Part shown: piece by piece, positions 8,916-17,294 of the stretch
Position numbering within the stretch: the first letter of the stretch is position 1
Layout: each line of letters opens with the position of its first letter
DNA from: CAVSWT01 sp963782985
GTDB lineage: Bacteria; Bacteroidota; Ignavibacteria; Ignavibacteriales; Ignavibacteriaceae
Assembly: GCA_963782985.1 (NCBI GenBank)
Contig: CAWALU010000003.1
Coordinates: forward strand, 62,001-126,000
DNA length: 64,000 nt
Reading direction: 5' to 3'
Notes under the pieces: generated by a model
What the model was told of the DNA's origin: nothing
Database searches by the model: none
Seen by the model: only the letters and a program-made list of their open reading frames with translations
Made by a program: the position numbers and the translations under genes

Positions 8916-10358
8916 ATGAAAATATTATTAACCGGCGCCACAGGCTACATTGGTAAAAGGCTGCTGCCCGCTCTTATTGAGCAGGGTCATCAGGTTTTTT
9001 GCTGTGTGCGGAATAAAAACAGATTTCCGGCGGAAGGAATTTATAAGCATCCAAACATTTCTTTATTTGAAGTAGATTTTTTAAACGAGATTCACTTTGA
9101 CGACTCGCTAAAAGATATTGACGCCGCTTATTATCTCATTCATTCGATGAGTTCTAATGAAAAAGATTTTGCCAGGCTGGAAAAAACAACCGCTAACAAT
9201 TTTATAAATCTGTTAAAGCAAACTTCCGTTAAGCAAATAATTTATTTAGGGGGCATAACCAATGAAGAAAAACTTTCTAAGCATCTTGCTTCGCGAAAAA
9301 AGGTTGAAGAAATTTTAAAAGCAAGCGGCATAACTTTAACCTCGCTTAAAGCCGGAATTATAGTTGGCTCCGGCAGCGCTTCATTTGAAATTATTCGCGA
9401 CCTTGTAGAGAAGTTGCCTTTTATGGTTACTCCCAAATGGCTGAACACAAAACATCAGCCGATTGCAATTAGAAACGTGGTGCAATATTTATCCGGCGTA
9501 CTTCTTAATCCAAAAACTTTAGATAAATCTTTTGATATTGGCGGTCCGGATGTTCTATCTTATAAAAAAATGCTTCTTCAATTTGCGGAAGTGCGCGGAC
9601 TTAAAAGATACATTTATACAGTTCCGGTAATGACCCCTCGGCTTTCTTCTTACTGGCTTTATTTTGTAACTTCAACCTCATACCAGCTTGCGGTTAATTT
9701 GGTGAATAGTATGAAGATTGAAGTTGTAGCAAAGAATAATGATTTGGAAAAATTGCTCGGTATAAATCCAATCTCTTATAAAGAAGCGGTTCAACTTGCC
9801 TTCCAAAAAATTGAGCAAGATAATGTAGTTTCAAGCTGGAAGGATGCGCTGGCTTCCAGCTATTCGGATAACTCTTTGCTCACGCATATCAACGTGCCAA
9901 CTAACGGGTGCTTTTTTGATAAACGCGAAAAATTTATTGGAAATGATTCTGAAAGAGTTATAAATAATATATGGTCTATCGGCGGTAAGCGCGGCTGGTA
10001 TTATGGTAACGCCCTTTGGGGCTTACGCGGTTTTTTAGATAAAATTTTCGGCGGCGTTGGTTTGCGCAGGGGCAGAACAAATACTAATACAATAAATACG
10101 GGTGACTCGCTTGATTTTTGGCGCGTGCTGGCAGCGGATAAACAGAAAGGACGCCTGCTGCTTTACGCTGAAATGAAATTGCCGGGCGAGGCTTGGCTTG
10201 AGTTTAAAATTATAAGTAAAAATGAAAAAACTTTTCTTCAGCAAATAGCAACATTCCGCCCTAAAGGTTTGCTCGGAAGATTATATTGGTATGCCGTTAT
10301 GCCGTTTCATTATTTTGTATTCGAAGGAATGGCTGAAAATATTATCGCTTATAAATGA
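8916..10358 (+). CDS. NAD(P)-binding SDR-family oxidoreductase with DUF2867 domain
   Basis: A 480-residue cytoplasmic protein with an atypical short-chain dehydrogenase fold in its N-terminal 300 residues. The dinucleotide loop is at the very start (GATGYIGKRLLPALIEQGH), and YYLIHSM, GGITN and SLKAGIIVGSGSASFEIIRD follow in the order seen in NmrA/YwnB-like proteins. The C-terminal third (about 310-480) matches the DUF2867 pattern, with GGKRGWYYGNALWGLRGFLD, GDSLDFWRV and the WYAVMPFHYFVFEGM ending. The pair is common in Bacteroidota as a reductase of unknown substrate. It sits between the dienelactone hydrolase and CIA30 genes with short gaps. No ribosome site is evident. Confidence 0.85.
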   Translation: MKILLTGATGYIGKRLLPALIEQGHQVFCCVRNKNRFPAEGIYKHPNISLFEVDFLNEIHFDDSLKDIDAAYYLIHSMSSNEKDFARLEKTTANNFINLLKQTSVKQIIYLGGITNEEKLSKHLASRKKVEEILKASGITLTSLKAGIIVGSGSASFEIIRDLVEKLPFMVTPKWLNTKHQPIAIRNVVQYLSGVLLNPKTLDKSFDIGGPDVLSYKKMLLQFAEVRGLKRYIYTVPVMTPRLSSYWLYFVTSTSYQLAVNLVNSMKIEVVAKNNDLEKLLGINPISYKEAVQLAFQKIEQDNVVSSWKDALASSYSDNSLLTHINVPTNGCFFDKREKFIGNDSERVINNIWSIGGKRGWYYGNALWGLRGFLDKIFGGVGLRRGRTNTNTINTGDSLDFWRVLAADKQKGRLLLYAEMKLPGEAWLEFKIISKNEKTFLQQIATFRPKGLLGRLYWYAVMPFHYFVFEGMAENIIAYK

Positions 10359-10391
10359 AGTTAAAATATAAAACGAATTTGGATCTGATTA

Positions 10392-10913
10392 ATGAATGAT
10401 AAAATAAATTTTGGAGATGACAAATTTTTACTCAATTCGTCTATAATGAATTCTGAAAAGAAATGGAGAATTGTAAACGACGGAGTAATGGGCGGCTTAA
10501 GCTCTTCCGAGGCTACTGTAAATGATAAAGATAAAATTATATTTACCGGAAATATTTCATTAGAAAATAACGGCGGGTTTACTTCTTTAAGAAGTCAGAT
10601 AAATAATTTTAACTTTGAAAATTTTTCCGGAATAGAAATTAATATTAACGGCGGCGGAAAAAACTTCAGTATTTCAATGAAAGAAACCGCTGAGTTTACG
10701 GGATATTATTATACGGCGCAATTTGCTACGAACGTTGATGATTATAGTTTGATTAATATTCCATTTGATCAGTTTAAGCTTAAATACTTCGGCAAAGAAA
10801 TTAGTTCCCAAAATAAAATTCCTTTAAATAAAATTAAACAGGTTTCTATTCTTATCGGCGATGAGCAGTCCGGAAATTTTATAGCTGAGATTGATTATGT
10901 AAAGCTTTATTGA
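10392..10913 (+). CDS. CIA30 family protein
   Basis: A 173-residue beta-jellyroll protein of the CIA30 (complex I intermediate-associated protein 30) family. The hallmark N-terminal block WRIVNDGVMGGLSSSEATV is followed by FTGNISLENNGGFTSLRSQI, and the C-terminal strand IDYVKLY is present. No signal peptide is seen. In bacteria these proteins often sit next to NmrA/SDR reductases, as here; the role is not established outside mitochondrial complex I assembly. Last gene of the likely operon, 33 bp after the SDR gene, converging on a lipoprotein gene. Confidence 0.85.
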   Translation: MNDKINFGDDKFLLNSSIMNSEKKWRIVNDGVMGGLSSSEATVNDKDKIIFTGNISLENNGGFTSLRSQINNFNFENFSGIEININGGGKNFSISMKETAEFTGYYYTAQFATNVDDYSLINIPFDQFKLKYFGKEISSQNKIPLNKIKQVSILIGDEQSGNFIAEIDYVKLY

Positions 10914-10928
10914 ATTACTTATTGAGCT

Positions 10929-10955
10929 TAACCGCAATGGCGCGGTAACGCAAAG
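10929..10955. repeat. small GC-rich intergenic palindrome
   Basis: Between two convergent genes lies ACCGC-AATGGC-GCGGT followed by AACGCAAAG. It is markedly richer in G+C than its surroundings and folds into a short hairpin, like the dispersed extragenic palindromes of many genomes. It has no long T-run, so it is a weak candidate for a terminator. Confidence 0.35.
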
Positions 10956-10958
10956 TCA

Positions 10959-11738
10959 TTAATGCTTAATGGTAATTTCTTCCAGTTTTTCAATTGGAAT
11001 AAAAACTTCAATCTCGCCAACGGCATAAGCGGCAACCTCATAAGGGTTGAACACAAACAGTAATCCGATTTCTTCAATTAAAAAATTATCGTTTAATTTA
11101 AACTTATCATCTTCAAACCAATAACCGGCGTCGCTCAAAGTTTCGCCCGGCTCTAACCCTTGTTTTTTTCTAAATATATCTTCAGCGATTTTGTTTAGCT
11201 GTTCTTGATATCCCGGCTCAATTATATCAGTAAGCTCAATTGCATTGCCTGACTGTAAATCAAAATTTATAAAATTTGTAGTCGAGTTTGGATGAGCGCC
11301 GCCCATATAATAATATTCTTCTTTACTCAAACTGAAAATTGAATCAGAGAGGTTTTCAACTTTAATTTTTCTTTCCATAGCCCACCGCTGATGATTATCG
11401 GGATATTCATTTTCAAATTGTTTATAGCTTTCTAAAAAATCATTTGCCAGCGAATCAAAGCTTAAGTAAGAGCCTTTATCATTATAAGGAATTAATAAAG
11501 TATTAATTATTGCTTTATTAATTTTTTCTTTTATTTCTTCATCATAAAAATTTGTAAGCAAAGGATATTCAATTTTTAATTCAGCGCACGGCGCGCCGGT
11601 GGAGTCGCAGTCTCCCCAATCCTTTTCATAATTCATTATTTTATAAGCGGGCTTAATGGGCGCCGGAATTTCCTCTTCCTTTTTATTGCAAGAAAAAAAG
11701 AAAAACACTATTAACAGGTAGTAAATGTAATTTTTCAT
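10959..11738 (-). CDS. DUF3298/RsiV-like lipoprotein
   Basis: A 259-residue lipoprotein; the signal is very hydrophobic and ends FFFFSC (Cys17), followed by a charged linker. The mature part has the order of DUF4163 plus DUF3298 domains: an N-terminal strand/helix region with LKIEYPLLTNFYDEEIKEKI, a central YYYMGGAHPNSTTNFINFD (the typical GGAHPN signature), and the C-terminal DDKFKLNDNFLIEEIGLLF and VFNPYEVAAYAVG block. Related domains occur in the anti-sigma factor RsiV, which binds lysozyme, but this protein has no transmembrane or sigma-binding part. Function unknown, periplasmic face of a membrane. Confidence 0.8.
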   Translation of the reverse strand: MKNYIYYLLIVFFFFSCNKKEEEIPAPIKPAYKIMNYEKDWGDCDSTGAPCAELKIEYPLLTNFYDEEIKEKINKAIINTLLIPYNDKGSYLSFDSLANDFLESYKQFENEYPDNHQRWAMERKIKVENLSDSIFSLSKEEYYYMGGAHPNSTTNFINFDLQSGNAIELTDIIEPGYQEQLNKIAEDIFRKKQGLEPGETLSDAGYWFEDDKFKLNDNFLIEEIGLLFVFNPYEVAAYAVGEIEVFIPIEKLEEITIKH

Positions 11739-12069
11739 TTGAACGCTTCTTTAAATTGTTAAATATATTTTGTGTCACACATTTAATTTCCAACGCCTTG
11801 ATGAACAATCCATTTTATTAATTATTCTGTATTAGAAATAAGACGATAAAATAAAACAAAATTAATTGTTAAATGCGATAAAAATAAATTTTCATTTTCC
11901 TACCCACACAATAGCGTCCCCTAAGTGAAGAGATAGATGCGGAGAAGTTCATTCTCAGCATTTTTTTATTAGACATTCTGAAAATTATTATTGAATTATA
12001 CTAAATGAATGTTAATATTGGCGATGCAATGATTAAGTAATATTTTATTTTTCTAACGCGGAGGAACGC
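11739..12069. other. intergenic region with one terminator-like hairpin
   Basis: 331 bases between the divergent starts of the DUF3298 lipoprotein and the DUF2461 gene. The region is A+T-rich and has no convincing coding frame. The only structure seen is the hairpin annotated at 11937-11967; just before the next gene lies its strong ribosome site. Promoters for both genes must be here, but none is clear enough to call. Confidence 0.5.
11937..11967 (+). terminator. terminator-like hairpin upstream of the DUF2461 gene
   Basis: ATGC-G-GAGAA, loop GTTCA, TTCTC-A-GCAT gives a 9-pair stem with one mismatch, followed directly by a T-run. The hairpin reads as a rho-independent terminator on the plus strand, but no plus-strand gene lies upstream of it. 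It could end a short leader or small RNA, or be chance. Confidence 0.35.
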
Positions 12070-12774
12070 TTGCCTAAAATTTCGGCTTTAAAAAACTTTC
12101 CCGATCCCACAATTTTATTTTTGAAAAAACTAACCAAAAATAACAATCGCGAGTGGTTTGATCAAAACAAAGAAATGTACTTAAAAAGTTTTATGGAACC
12201 GGCGCAGGTATTTGTGTCGGAAATGGGAGAAAAATTATTTGAAATTTCACCTTACATAACAGCCATACCTAAAATAGATAAATCTATTTTTAGAATTTAT
12301 AGAGACGTAAGATTTTCAAAAGATAAGTCGCCGTACAAAACTCATTTGGGAATATATTTTTGGGAAGGCGGCAAAAAAATGGAAAGTCCGGGCTTCTACT
12401 TTCATATTGAACCTAAAGAAATTTTTATCGGCGCAGGCCTATATACCTTCACAAAAGAATTGCTGACAAAATATAGAGAAATTATTTCGTCCAGTAATAA
12501 AGCCGATGGGCTAAATGCAATTCTAAAATCAATTTTAAAGAATAAAAAATATTCGCTGGGAGGAAAAAATCTTAAAAAAATTCCTCGGGGCTTTGATCCA
12601 AATTCAAAGTATGCCGATCTGTTTTTGCACGATTCAATTTACATTTATTATAAAACAGATGACCCCAGTGAAATAAAAAATAAAGATGCAATTAATTATG
12701 TATACAAGATATTTAAAGATTTGTCGCCTTTGCATAAATGGCTGGTAAAAAATTTGTCCATAAAATCCATTTAA
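12070..12774 (+). CDS. DUF2461 (TIGR02453 family) protein
   Basis: A 234-residue cytoplasmic protein of the DUF2461 family. Signature blocks: FLKKLTKNNNREWFDQNKEMY near the start, IFRIYRDVRFSKDKSPYKTH, HIEPKEIFIGAGLYTF, and the C-terminal RGFDPNSKYADLFLHDSIY. The start is a TTG with a strong GGAGG five bases upstream, so the TTG is well supported; no ATG precedes the conserved domain. No biochemical function is established for the family. Flanked by a hairpin upstream and by the RRM gene downstream. Confidence 0.9.
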   Translation: MPKISALKNFPDPTILFLKKLTKNNNREWFDQNKEMYLKSFMEPAQVFVSEMGEKLFEISPYITAIPKIDKSIFRIYRDVRFSKDKSPYKTHLGIYFWEGGKKMESPGFYFHIEPKEIFIGAGLYTFTKELLTKYREIISSSNKADGLNAILKSILKNKKYSLGGKNLKKIPRGFDPNSKYADLFLHDSIYIYYKTDDPSEIKNKDAINYVYKIFKDLSPLHKWLVKNLSIKSI

Positions 12775-12850
12775 AATTGAAAAGATGAATCCTCTGAAAG
12801 AGAGGGGGGAGCAAAAAATTAATTAGTTTATTTTAACTTTTATAGCTATG

Positions 12851-12884
12851 TTTGACTCCCCGGTATTAAGCCGGACTATATTTT
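12851..12884 (+). promoter_or_regulatory. possible promoter of the RRM gene
   Basis: TTTG at 12851 and TATATTTT at 12877, 22 bases apart, resemble the Bacteroidota promoter (TTTG spaced 19-21 from TAnnTTTG) with one mismatch in the last base. The spacer contains the small palindrome CCGG-N7-CCGG. It lies about 25 bases before the GTG start. A weak call. Confidence 0.3.
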
Positions 12885-12908
12885 ATATTATTTTTTAGAG
12901 GTTCTTTA

Positions 12909-13160
12909 GTGAGTACTAAATTATTTGTAGGTTCTCTTCCCTGGTCTTTAGATGACCAAGGTTTACAAGATGCTTTTGAAGAGCATGGCACAGTCGTTTC
13001 AGCAAAAGTTATAAAAGACCGTGATACAGGCAGATCAAGAGGATTTGGTTTTGTTGAAATGGAGAATACTACCCAAGCGCAGAATGCTATTAAAGCATTG
13101 AATGATTCGGAATTGAACGGAAGAAATATCGTTGTTAATGAAGCAAAACCCCGCAGCTAA
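12909..13160 (+). CDS. single-RRM RNA-binding protein
   Basis: An 83-residue protein made of one RNA recognition motif. RNP2 is LFVGSLPWSL near the N-terminus and RNP1 is RGFGFVEM in the middle, with aromatic residues in the RNA-contact positions. Such small bacterial RRM proteins (Rbp/cold-inducible type) bind mRNA and often respond to temperature. The start is GTG, supported by GAGG eight bases upstream. It is a single-gene unit with its own terminator about 35 bases after the stop. Confidence 0.93.
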   Translation: MSTKLFVGSLPWSLDDQGLQDAFEEHGTVVSAKVIKDRDTGRSRGFGFVEMENTTQAQNAIKALNDSELNGRNIVVNEAKPRS

Positions 13161-13193
13161 TTTGATATTTTAATATTCTTTTTTTGAATTTAT

Positions 13194-13224
13194 AAAGGCG
13201 TTTTTTTAAGACGCCTTTTTTGTT
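13194..13224 (+). terminator. rho-independent terminator after the RRM gene
   Basis: Stem AAGGCGT / ACGCCTT with a 9-base loop, followed by a T-rich stretch. It ends the RRM transcript and lies between convergent genes. Confidence 0.8.
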
Positions 13225-13247
13225 TTAAAGATTTTATGTAATAATAA

Positions 13248-14972
13248 TCAATCGCTATTTTCAACTTCTTTCTTTACAAGATATCTTTTAATTTTTTGAG
13301 TTGTGGTTTTTTCAAATTCACTTTCTCTTACGTAAAACTTTTTAATCTGTTTGTAGCTTGCCAATTCTTTATTCACTTCTTTAATTACATCCTCGATGAT
13401 ATTATTTATTAATTCCGATGTTATAGCTTTACTATTTTTTTCAGAATATTCAATAAACGCTTCCGCGTCGGTTACAATTTGAGCCGCAATTATTTCATCA
13501 TGCTTTTTATCTTCTTCGCCGTAAATCAGAGATTCTAAAATAAAAGGGCTCCGATTTAGTATATCTTCAATCTCTTCCGGAAAAACATTTTTGCCGTTGT
13601 TTGCAATTATTACATTTTTCTTTCTTCCGCTTATGTGAAGGAATCCTTCTTCATCAATAAATCCAATGTCGCCCGTTTTTAACCAGCCATTTTCCAAAAC
13701 ATCATTTGTTAAAGATTCATTTTTATAATAACCGAGCATTACATTTTCCCCTTTTGCATAAACCTCGCCGTTACCTTCATTATCAGTATTAACTATTTTT
13801 AGTTCCACTGCGGGAAGAGGCAAGCCCGCTGCATCATCTTTAAAATTATCAATCTGATTTAAAGTTAATATGGGAGAAGTTTCCGTAAGTCCATACCCTT
13901 GAATAAATGCAAATCCAAATTCTCTCAATCCTTTTGCTATTTTAGGATCGGGGGCCGCGCCGCCCGCAATAAACATTCTTATCTCTCCGCCGAATCTTTC
14001 ATGAAGCTCTGAAAATATTTTACGTTTTAAATTTTTTATTCCAAACTTTTCTAAGGCGGCGCTTATTTTAATTAATGGCGGCACAATACGCGATTTTATT
14101 TTGTCATCATTAATTGATTTGGAAATTCTTTTAAACATTTTTTCATACAAAAGCGGCACACCCAATAAAATTGTAGCTTTAACTTTCTGAAGATCTTCAA
14201 CCACCGTTTTAAGCGAACGAGCATAATGTACTGAAGCCCCGCTGTAAATTGGACACAAAAATCCGCAAGTGCATTCATAAGTGTGGTGAATAGGAAGCAC
14301 AGATAAAAACCTATCTTTATCGGTAATAGAAATTAATTTTGTCATTCCCATCAAATTTGCAGCGATATTTTTTTGTGAAAGCATAACGCCTTTTGCTCTG
14401 CCCAAAGCGCCTGAAGTAAAAATTATTTCCGCTAATTCTTCAGGGTTTATTTTTGGTAATTTATTTTTTTCAGCGGGTAGTGATTTATTAATCATTTCCG
14501 TCATCGAGTGAAAAGAGTGATTGCTTTTGTCTATATCCATATTGATATAATGTTTTAAATTTTTAAGCGCAGGGCGTCTGTCTTCAAACATCCCCATAAA
14601 TGAATCTGAAAAAACAACTGCTTCAGCATCTGATTCATGAAGGATGTTAAGAATTTCATTTTCATTTAAGTTTTTATCGATAGGGACAACAACATAATTG
14701 AAAACCATACATGTTAAATATGCAATTCCCCACTGAACACGATTTTCGCTAATCACTGCAATATTGGATCTTTCAGGAAGGCCTAATTGAATTAATGCAG
14801 AACCAAACTTTAAAACATTTTGAAGCAGCTCATAGTACGTAACTAATGGAATTGGTGTATTTGCTAAGTCTTCAAGCGCAGTTTTGCCTGAATATTTTTC
14901 TGCGGATTTAAATAGCATATCGCTTATTGAATCGATATGGGGAACTTCAAAAGTTTTAATTGGAGTTTTCAT
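13248..14972 (-). CDS. AMP-binding long-chain acyl-CoA synthetase-like protein
   Basis: A 574-residue member of the ANL superfamily that activates a carboxylic acid, probably a fatty acid, to acyl-AMP and acyl-CoA. Conserved motifs: GYGLTETSP (A5), GWLKTGDIG (A7), SGRKKNVIIANNGKNVFPEE (A8), and a C-terminal TTQKIKRY with the catalytic-lysine region. The phosphate loop is unusual: FTSGALGRAKGVMLS in place of the typical (Y/F)TSGTTGxPKG, so both Thr and the Pro are replaced while Ser, Gly and Lys remain. The enzyme may still work, but with altered ATP handling. Probably monocistronic; a strong hairpin upstream separates it from the PLP enzyme gene. Confidence 0.87.
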   Translation of the reverse strand: MKTPIKTFEVPHIDSISDMLFKSAEKYSGKTALEDLANTPIPLVTYYELLQNVLKFGSALIQLGLPERSNIAVISENRVQWGIAYLTCMVFNYVVVPIDKNLNENEILNILHESDAEAVVFSDSFMGMFEDRRPALKNLKHYINMDIDKSNHSFHSMTEMINKSLPAEKNKLPKINPEELAEIIFTSGALGRAKGVMLSQKNIAANLMGMTKLISITDKDRFLSVLPIHHTYECTCGFLCPIYSGASVHYARSLKTVVEDLQKVKATILLGVPLLYEKMFKRISKSINDDKIKSRIVPPLIKISAALEKFGIKNLKRKIFSELHERFGGEIRMFIAGGAAPDPKIAKGLREFGFAFIQGYGLTETSPILTLNQIDNFKDDAAGLPLPAVELKIVNTDNEGNGEVYAKGENVMLGYYKNESLTNDVLENGWLKTGDIGFIDEEGFLHISGRKKNVIIANNGKNVFPEEIEDILNRSPFILESLIYGEEDKKHDEIIAAQIVTDAEAFIEYSEKNSKAITSELINNIIEDVIKEVNKELASYKQIKKFYVRESEFEKTTTQKIKRYLVKKEVENSD

Positions 14973-15010
14973 AATATTCTAAAAGCGTTTTATGGATATG
15001 AAATTAAACT

Positions 15011-15043
15011 ACAAACCCAGTTTCTTTGAGAAACTGGGTTTGT
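15011..15043 (-). terminator. terminator hairpin after the PLP enzyme gene
   Basis: A perfect 14-bp inverted repeat (ACAAACCCAGTTTC, loop of 5, then its complement) starts a few bases after the stop of the minus-strand PLP enzyme gene. The strand continues T-rich. It separates that gene from the acyl-CoA synthetase downstream. Confidence 0.8.
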
Positions 15044-15046
15044 GTT

Positions 15047-16375
15047 TTAAATTATATCTAAACATTTATCGAGATCCATCAAGATATCATCAGCATTTTC
15101 TAAACCCGCGGCTATTCTAATTCCGCCGGGATTTATTCCAAACTCAATCAGCTTTTCCGCCGGAACCATTGAATGAGTCATTGAAGCGGGATGCTCAATT
15201 AATGTTCTTGTATGTCCAAGGCTAACGGCAAGGGTCATTGTGTAAGCATTTTTTGCGGCAAAATTCATTAATCTTCTTCCGTTTTCTTTTTGCTCAGCGC
15301 CGTCTTTTCCTTTAAGCACAAAATAATTTAAGCTGCCAGGCGCAAAGCTGCCGTTAAAGTCTGTCATTTGTTTTTTTGCTAACTCATAAAATTTGTAGTC
15401 CGGTAATCCCGGGTAATTTACAAATTCTACTTTGGGATGACTATTTAAATATTCCGCAATTCTTGTAGCAGTTTTTATTTGCTGGCTAATTCTTAAATGA
15501 AGCGTTGGCAGCCCGTAAGTTAAAACTGTCCATGCTGCTTTTGTATTTAACGCAGCTCCAAAATCTTTTCTTACCAATAGAACGAGATCATGAAATTTTT
15601 CAGGACCAATTACTACTCCGCCCATATCGGTGCCAAACCCTCCGATGCCCTTAGTAAGCGAATTAACAGAAAAGTCCGCACCAAGTTCAATTGGGCGCTG
15701 GCAAAAAGGAGTGGCAAATGTGTTATCAACAACAATATGTATTTTGTCTGCTTCGTTTCTTTGTTCATTTACTTTATCCACAATTTTTCTCACTGAACCG
15801 ATATCAATAATATCAAGGTTAGGATTGGAAGGCGATTCAAAATAAATGACTTTAGTATTGTCCGTAATTCCGGATGTGAGATTCTCCAAATTTGTAAGAT
15901 CCACCGGTGTGTATTTAATTTTATAGCGCGGATACCAATTTTGCAGAAGTGAAAATGTACAGCCATATAAAGTATTGTGAGCGATTATTTCATCCCCTGT
16001 TTTAGTTAGTACGCCAAGTATTCCAGCGATAGCTCCCATGCCGGTGGCAAATGTTACAGCCATTTCTCCTTTTTCAACATAAGCAAGGTTTTCTTCAAGC
16101 ATGTCTTTATTAGGCTCGCCTAGCCGATCATAAATATATATCGGAACCGTGTTTTCGCCAAGCATATTGTTATTTGCAAAATCTTTGAATCCCTCGGCGC
16201 CGCGCTCAACTGAATCTAATCTGAATATTACTGATGAAGAAAGCGGAGCGACCACGTGATGAGAATAATCCCATTTTTTTGATTCATTTTTCCCATAGAT
16301 AAGATGAGTTTGCATTGAATATTTCGTATCGTCAATCGAATCAACGCTGCCGTTAGTTTTTATTTTGGAAGGCAT
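15047..16375 (-). CDS. Cys/Met metabolism PLP-dependent enzyme (gamma-synthase/lyase family)
   Basis: A 442-residue PLP enzyme of the cystathionine gamma-synthase / methionine gamma-lyase fold. Visible features: EKGEMAVTFATGMGAIAG (cofactor phosphate region), YFESPSNPNLDIIDI, VVDNTFATPFCQRPIELGAD (PLP Asp), and the Schiff-base lysine in NSLTKGIGGFG, followed by substrate-binding VSLGHTRTLIEHPASMTHS. The family makes or breaks the thioether and thiol bonds of cystathionine, homocysteine or methionine. The exact reaction cannot be told from the sequence; the lysine context (SLTKGIGG) differs slightly from the usual S-x-TKYIGGH. An extended N-terminus of about 45 residues precedes the domain. 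Confidence 0.85.
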   Translation of the reverse strand: MPSKIKTNGSVDSIDDTKYSMQTHLIYGKNESKKWDYSHHVVAPLSSSVIFRLDSVERGAEGFKDFANNNMLGENTVPIYIYDRLGEPNKDMLEENLAYVEKGEMAVTFATGMGAIAGILGVLTKTGDEIIAHNTLYGCTFSLLQNWYPRYKIKYTPVDLTNLENLTSGITDNTKVIYFESPSNPNLDIIDIGSVRKIVDKVNEQRNEADKIHIVVDNTFATPFCQRPIELGADFSVNSLTKGIGGFGTDMGGVVIGPEKFHDLVLLVRKDFGAALNTKAAWTVLTYGLPTLHLRISQQIKTATRIAEYLNSHPKVEFVNYPGLPDYKFYELAKKQMTDFNGSFAPGSLNYFVLKGKDGAEQKENGRRLMNFAAKNAYTMTLAVSLGHTRTLIEHPASMTHSMVPAEKLIEFGINPGGIRIAAGLENADDILMDLDKCLDII

Positions 16376-16515
16376 ATATTCCCCGAAAATTTAGTTATTA
16401 AAAATATTTGAAACAAAATTAGCTAATTAAAGAAGCCACTGCAAGTATAATTATAGCGCTTTCGTTTAGTTTGATTTTGAATTTCAAATCGATAGGGCAG
16501 GTTTTAACTTTATTT

Positions 16516-17241
16516 TTAACTTGAACTTTTTAGTTCTTGAATAATTTGAGGCAGGATTTTCCCCGCTTCGCCAAAAAAAGATTTATCAGCGTTATTACTG
16601 ATTACTGTTTCATCAACATTTATTTCGACTATGTATGAGCCGGAATCTAGAGCGGTAAAAATTATTCCTGCGGCGGGATAAACAATTCCGCTTGTTCCCA
16701 CAACAAAAAATACATCCGCTTTTTTTGCCGCTTCTTCCGCAAGTTGAAATTGATCTTGCGGTAAATACTCACCAAACCAAACTATATCAGGACGAATTAA
16801 TCCTCCGCATTGGCAGGTTGGTATTTTTCCACTAAAAATTAATTCATCATTATATTTTTTCCCGCATTTTATACAGTAATTTCTTTCAATATTCCCATGA
16901 AGTTCGTAAATAATTTTGCTGCCTGCGCGGCGGTGAAGGTTATCAATATTTTGAGTGATGATTGTAACTGTCGGAATTAAGTCCTGCATTTCAGCCATTG
17001 CCAAATGTCCGGCGTTTGGTTTTGATTGATGAACAATTTGTTTTCTGTGGTTGTACCATTCCCAAACCATTTCCGGGTTACGCAGAAAGGCATCAAAGTT
17101 TGCAAGCTCTTCCGGCTTCAGCTTATTCCAAATTCCATCCTTTCCTCTAAAAGTTGGGATGCCGCTTTCAGCAGAAATTCCCGCGCCTGTAAAAAATACA
17201 ACAGAGTTTGCATTTTTTAATTTGTTAATTAATTCATTCAT
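16516..17241 (-). CDS. cobB: NAD-dependent protein deacylase, sirtuin family (CobB-like)
   Basis: A 241-residue sirtuin that removes acyl groups from lysines using NAD. NAD-binding GAGISAESGIPTFRG is at residues about 19-33, then TQNIDNLHRRAG and the catalytic His in YELHGN. A four-Cys zinc site follows (CIKC and CQC pattern). Y-N-H-R in WYNHRK matches the Tyr-x-x-Arg pair of class III sirtuins, such as E. coli CobB and SIRT5, that accept succinyl or malonyl groups. VGTSGIVYPAAG closes the NAD pocket. It lies downstream of a TPR gene on the same strand, separated by a small palindrome. Confidence 0.93.
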   Translation of the reverse strand: MNELINKLKNANSVVFFTGAGISAESGIPTFRGKDGIWNKLKPEELANFDAFLRNPEMVWEWYNHRKQIVHQSKPNAGHLAMAEMQDLIPTVTIITQNIDNLHRRAGSKIIYELHGNIERNYCIKCGKKYNDELIFSGKIPTCQCGGLIRPDIVWFGEYLPQDQFQLAEEAAKKADVFFVVGTSGIVYPAAGIIFTALDSGSYIVEINVDETVISNNADKSFFGEAGKILPQIIQELKSSS

Positions 17242-17249
17242 AAAACTTT

Positions 17250-17272
17250 GGACGCAAGCCTTGCGCCCCTAC
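17250..17272. repeat. REP-like GC-rich palindrome
   Basis: GGACGCAAG followed by CTTGCGCCCCTACA is a near-perfect inverted repeat, far more G+C-rich than its surroundings. It lies between the end of the TPR gene and the start of the sirtuin gene. Similar GGGGCGCAAGGC-type palindromes are dispersed in many genomes. It may also slow transcription between the two genes. Confidence 0.4.
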
Positions 17273-17294
17273 AATTTTTTAATGTTGTAATTTG

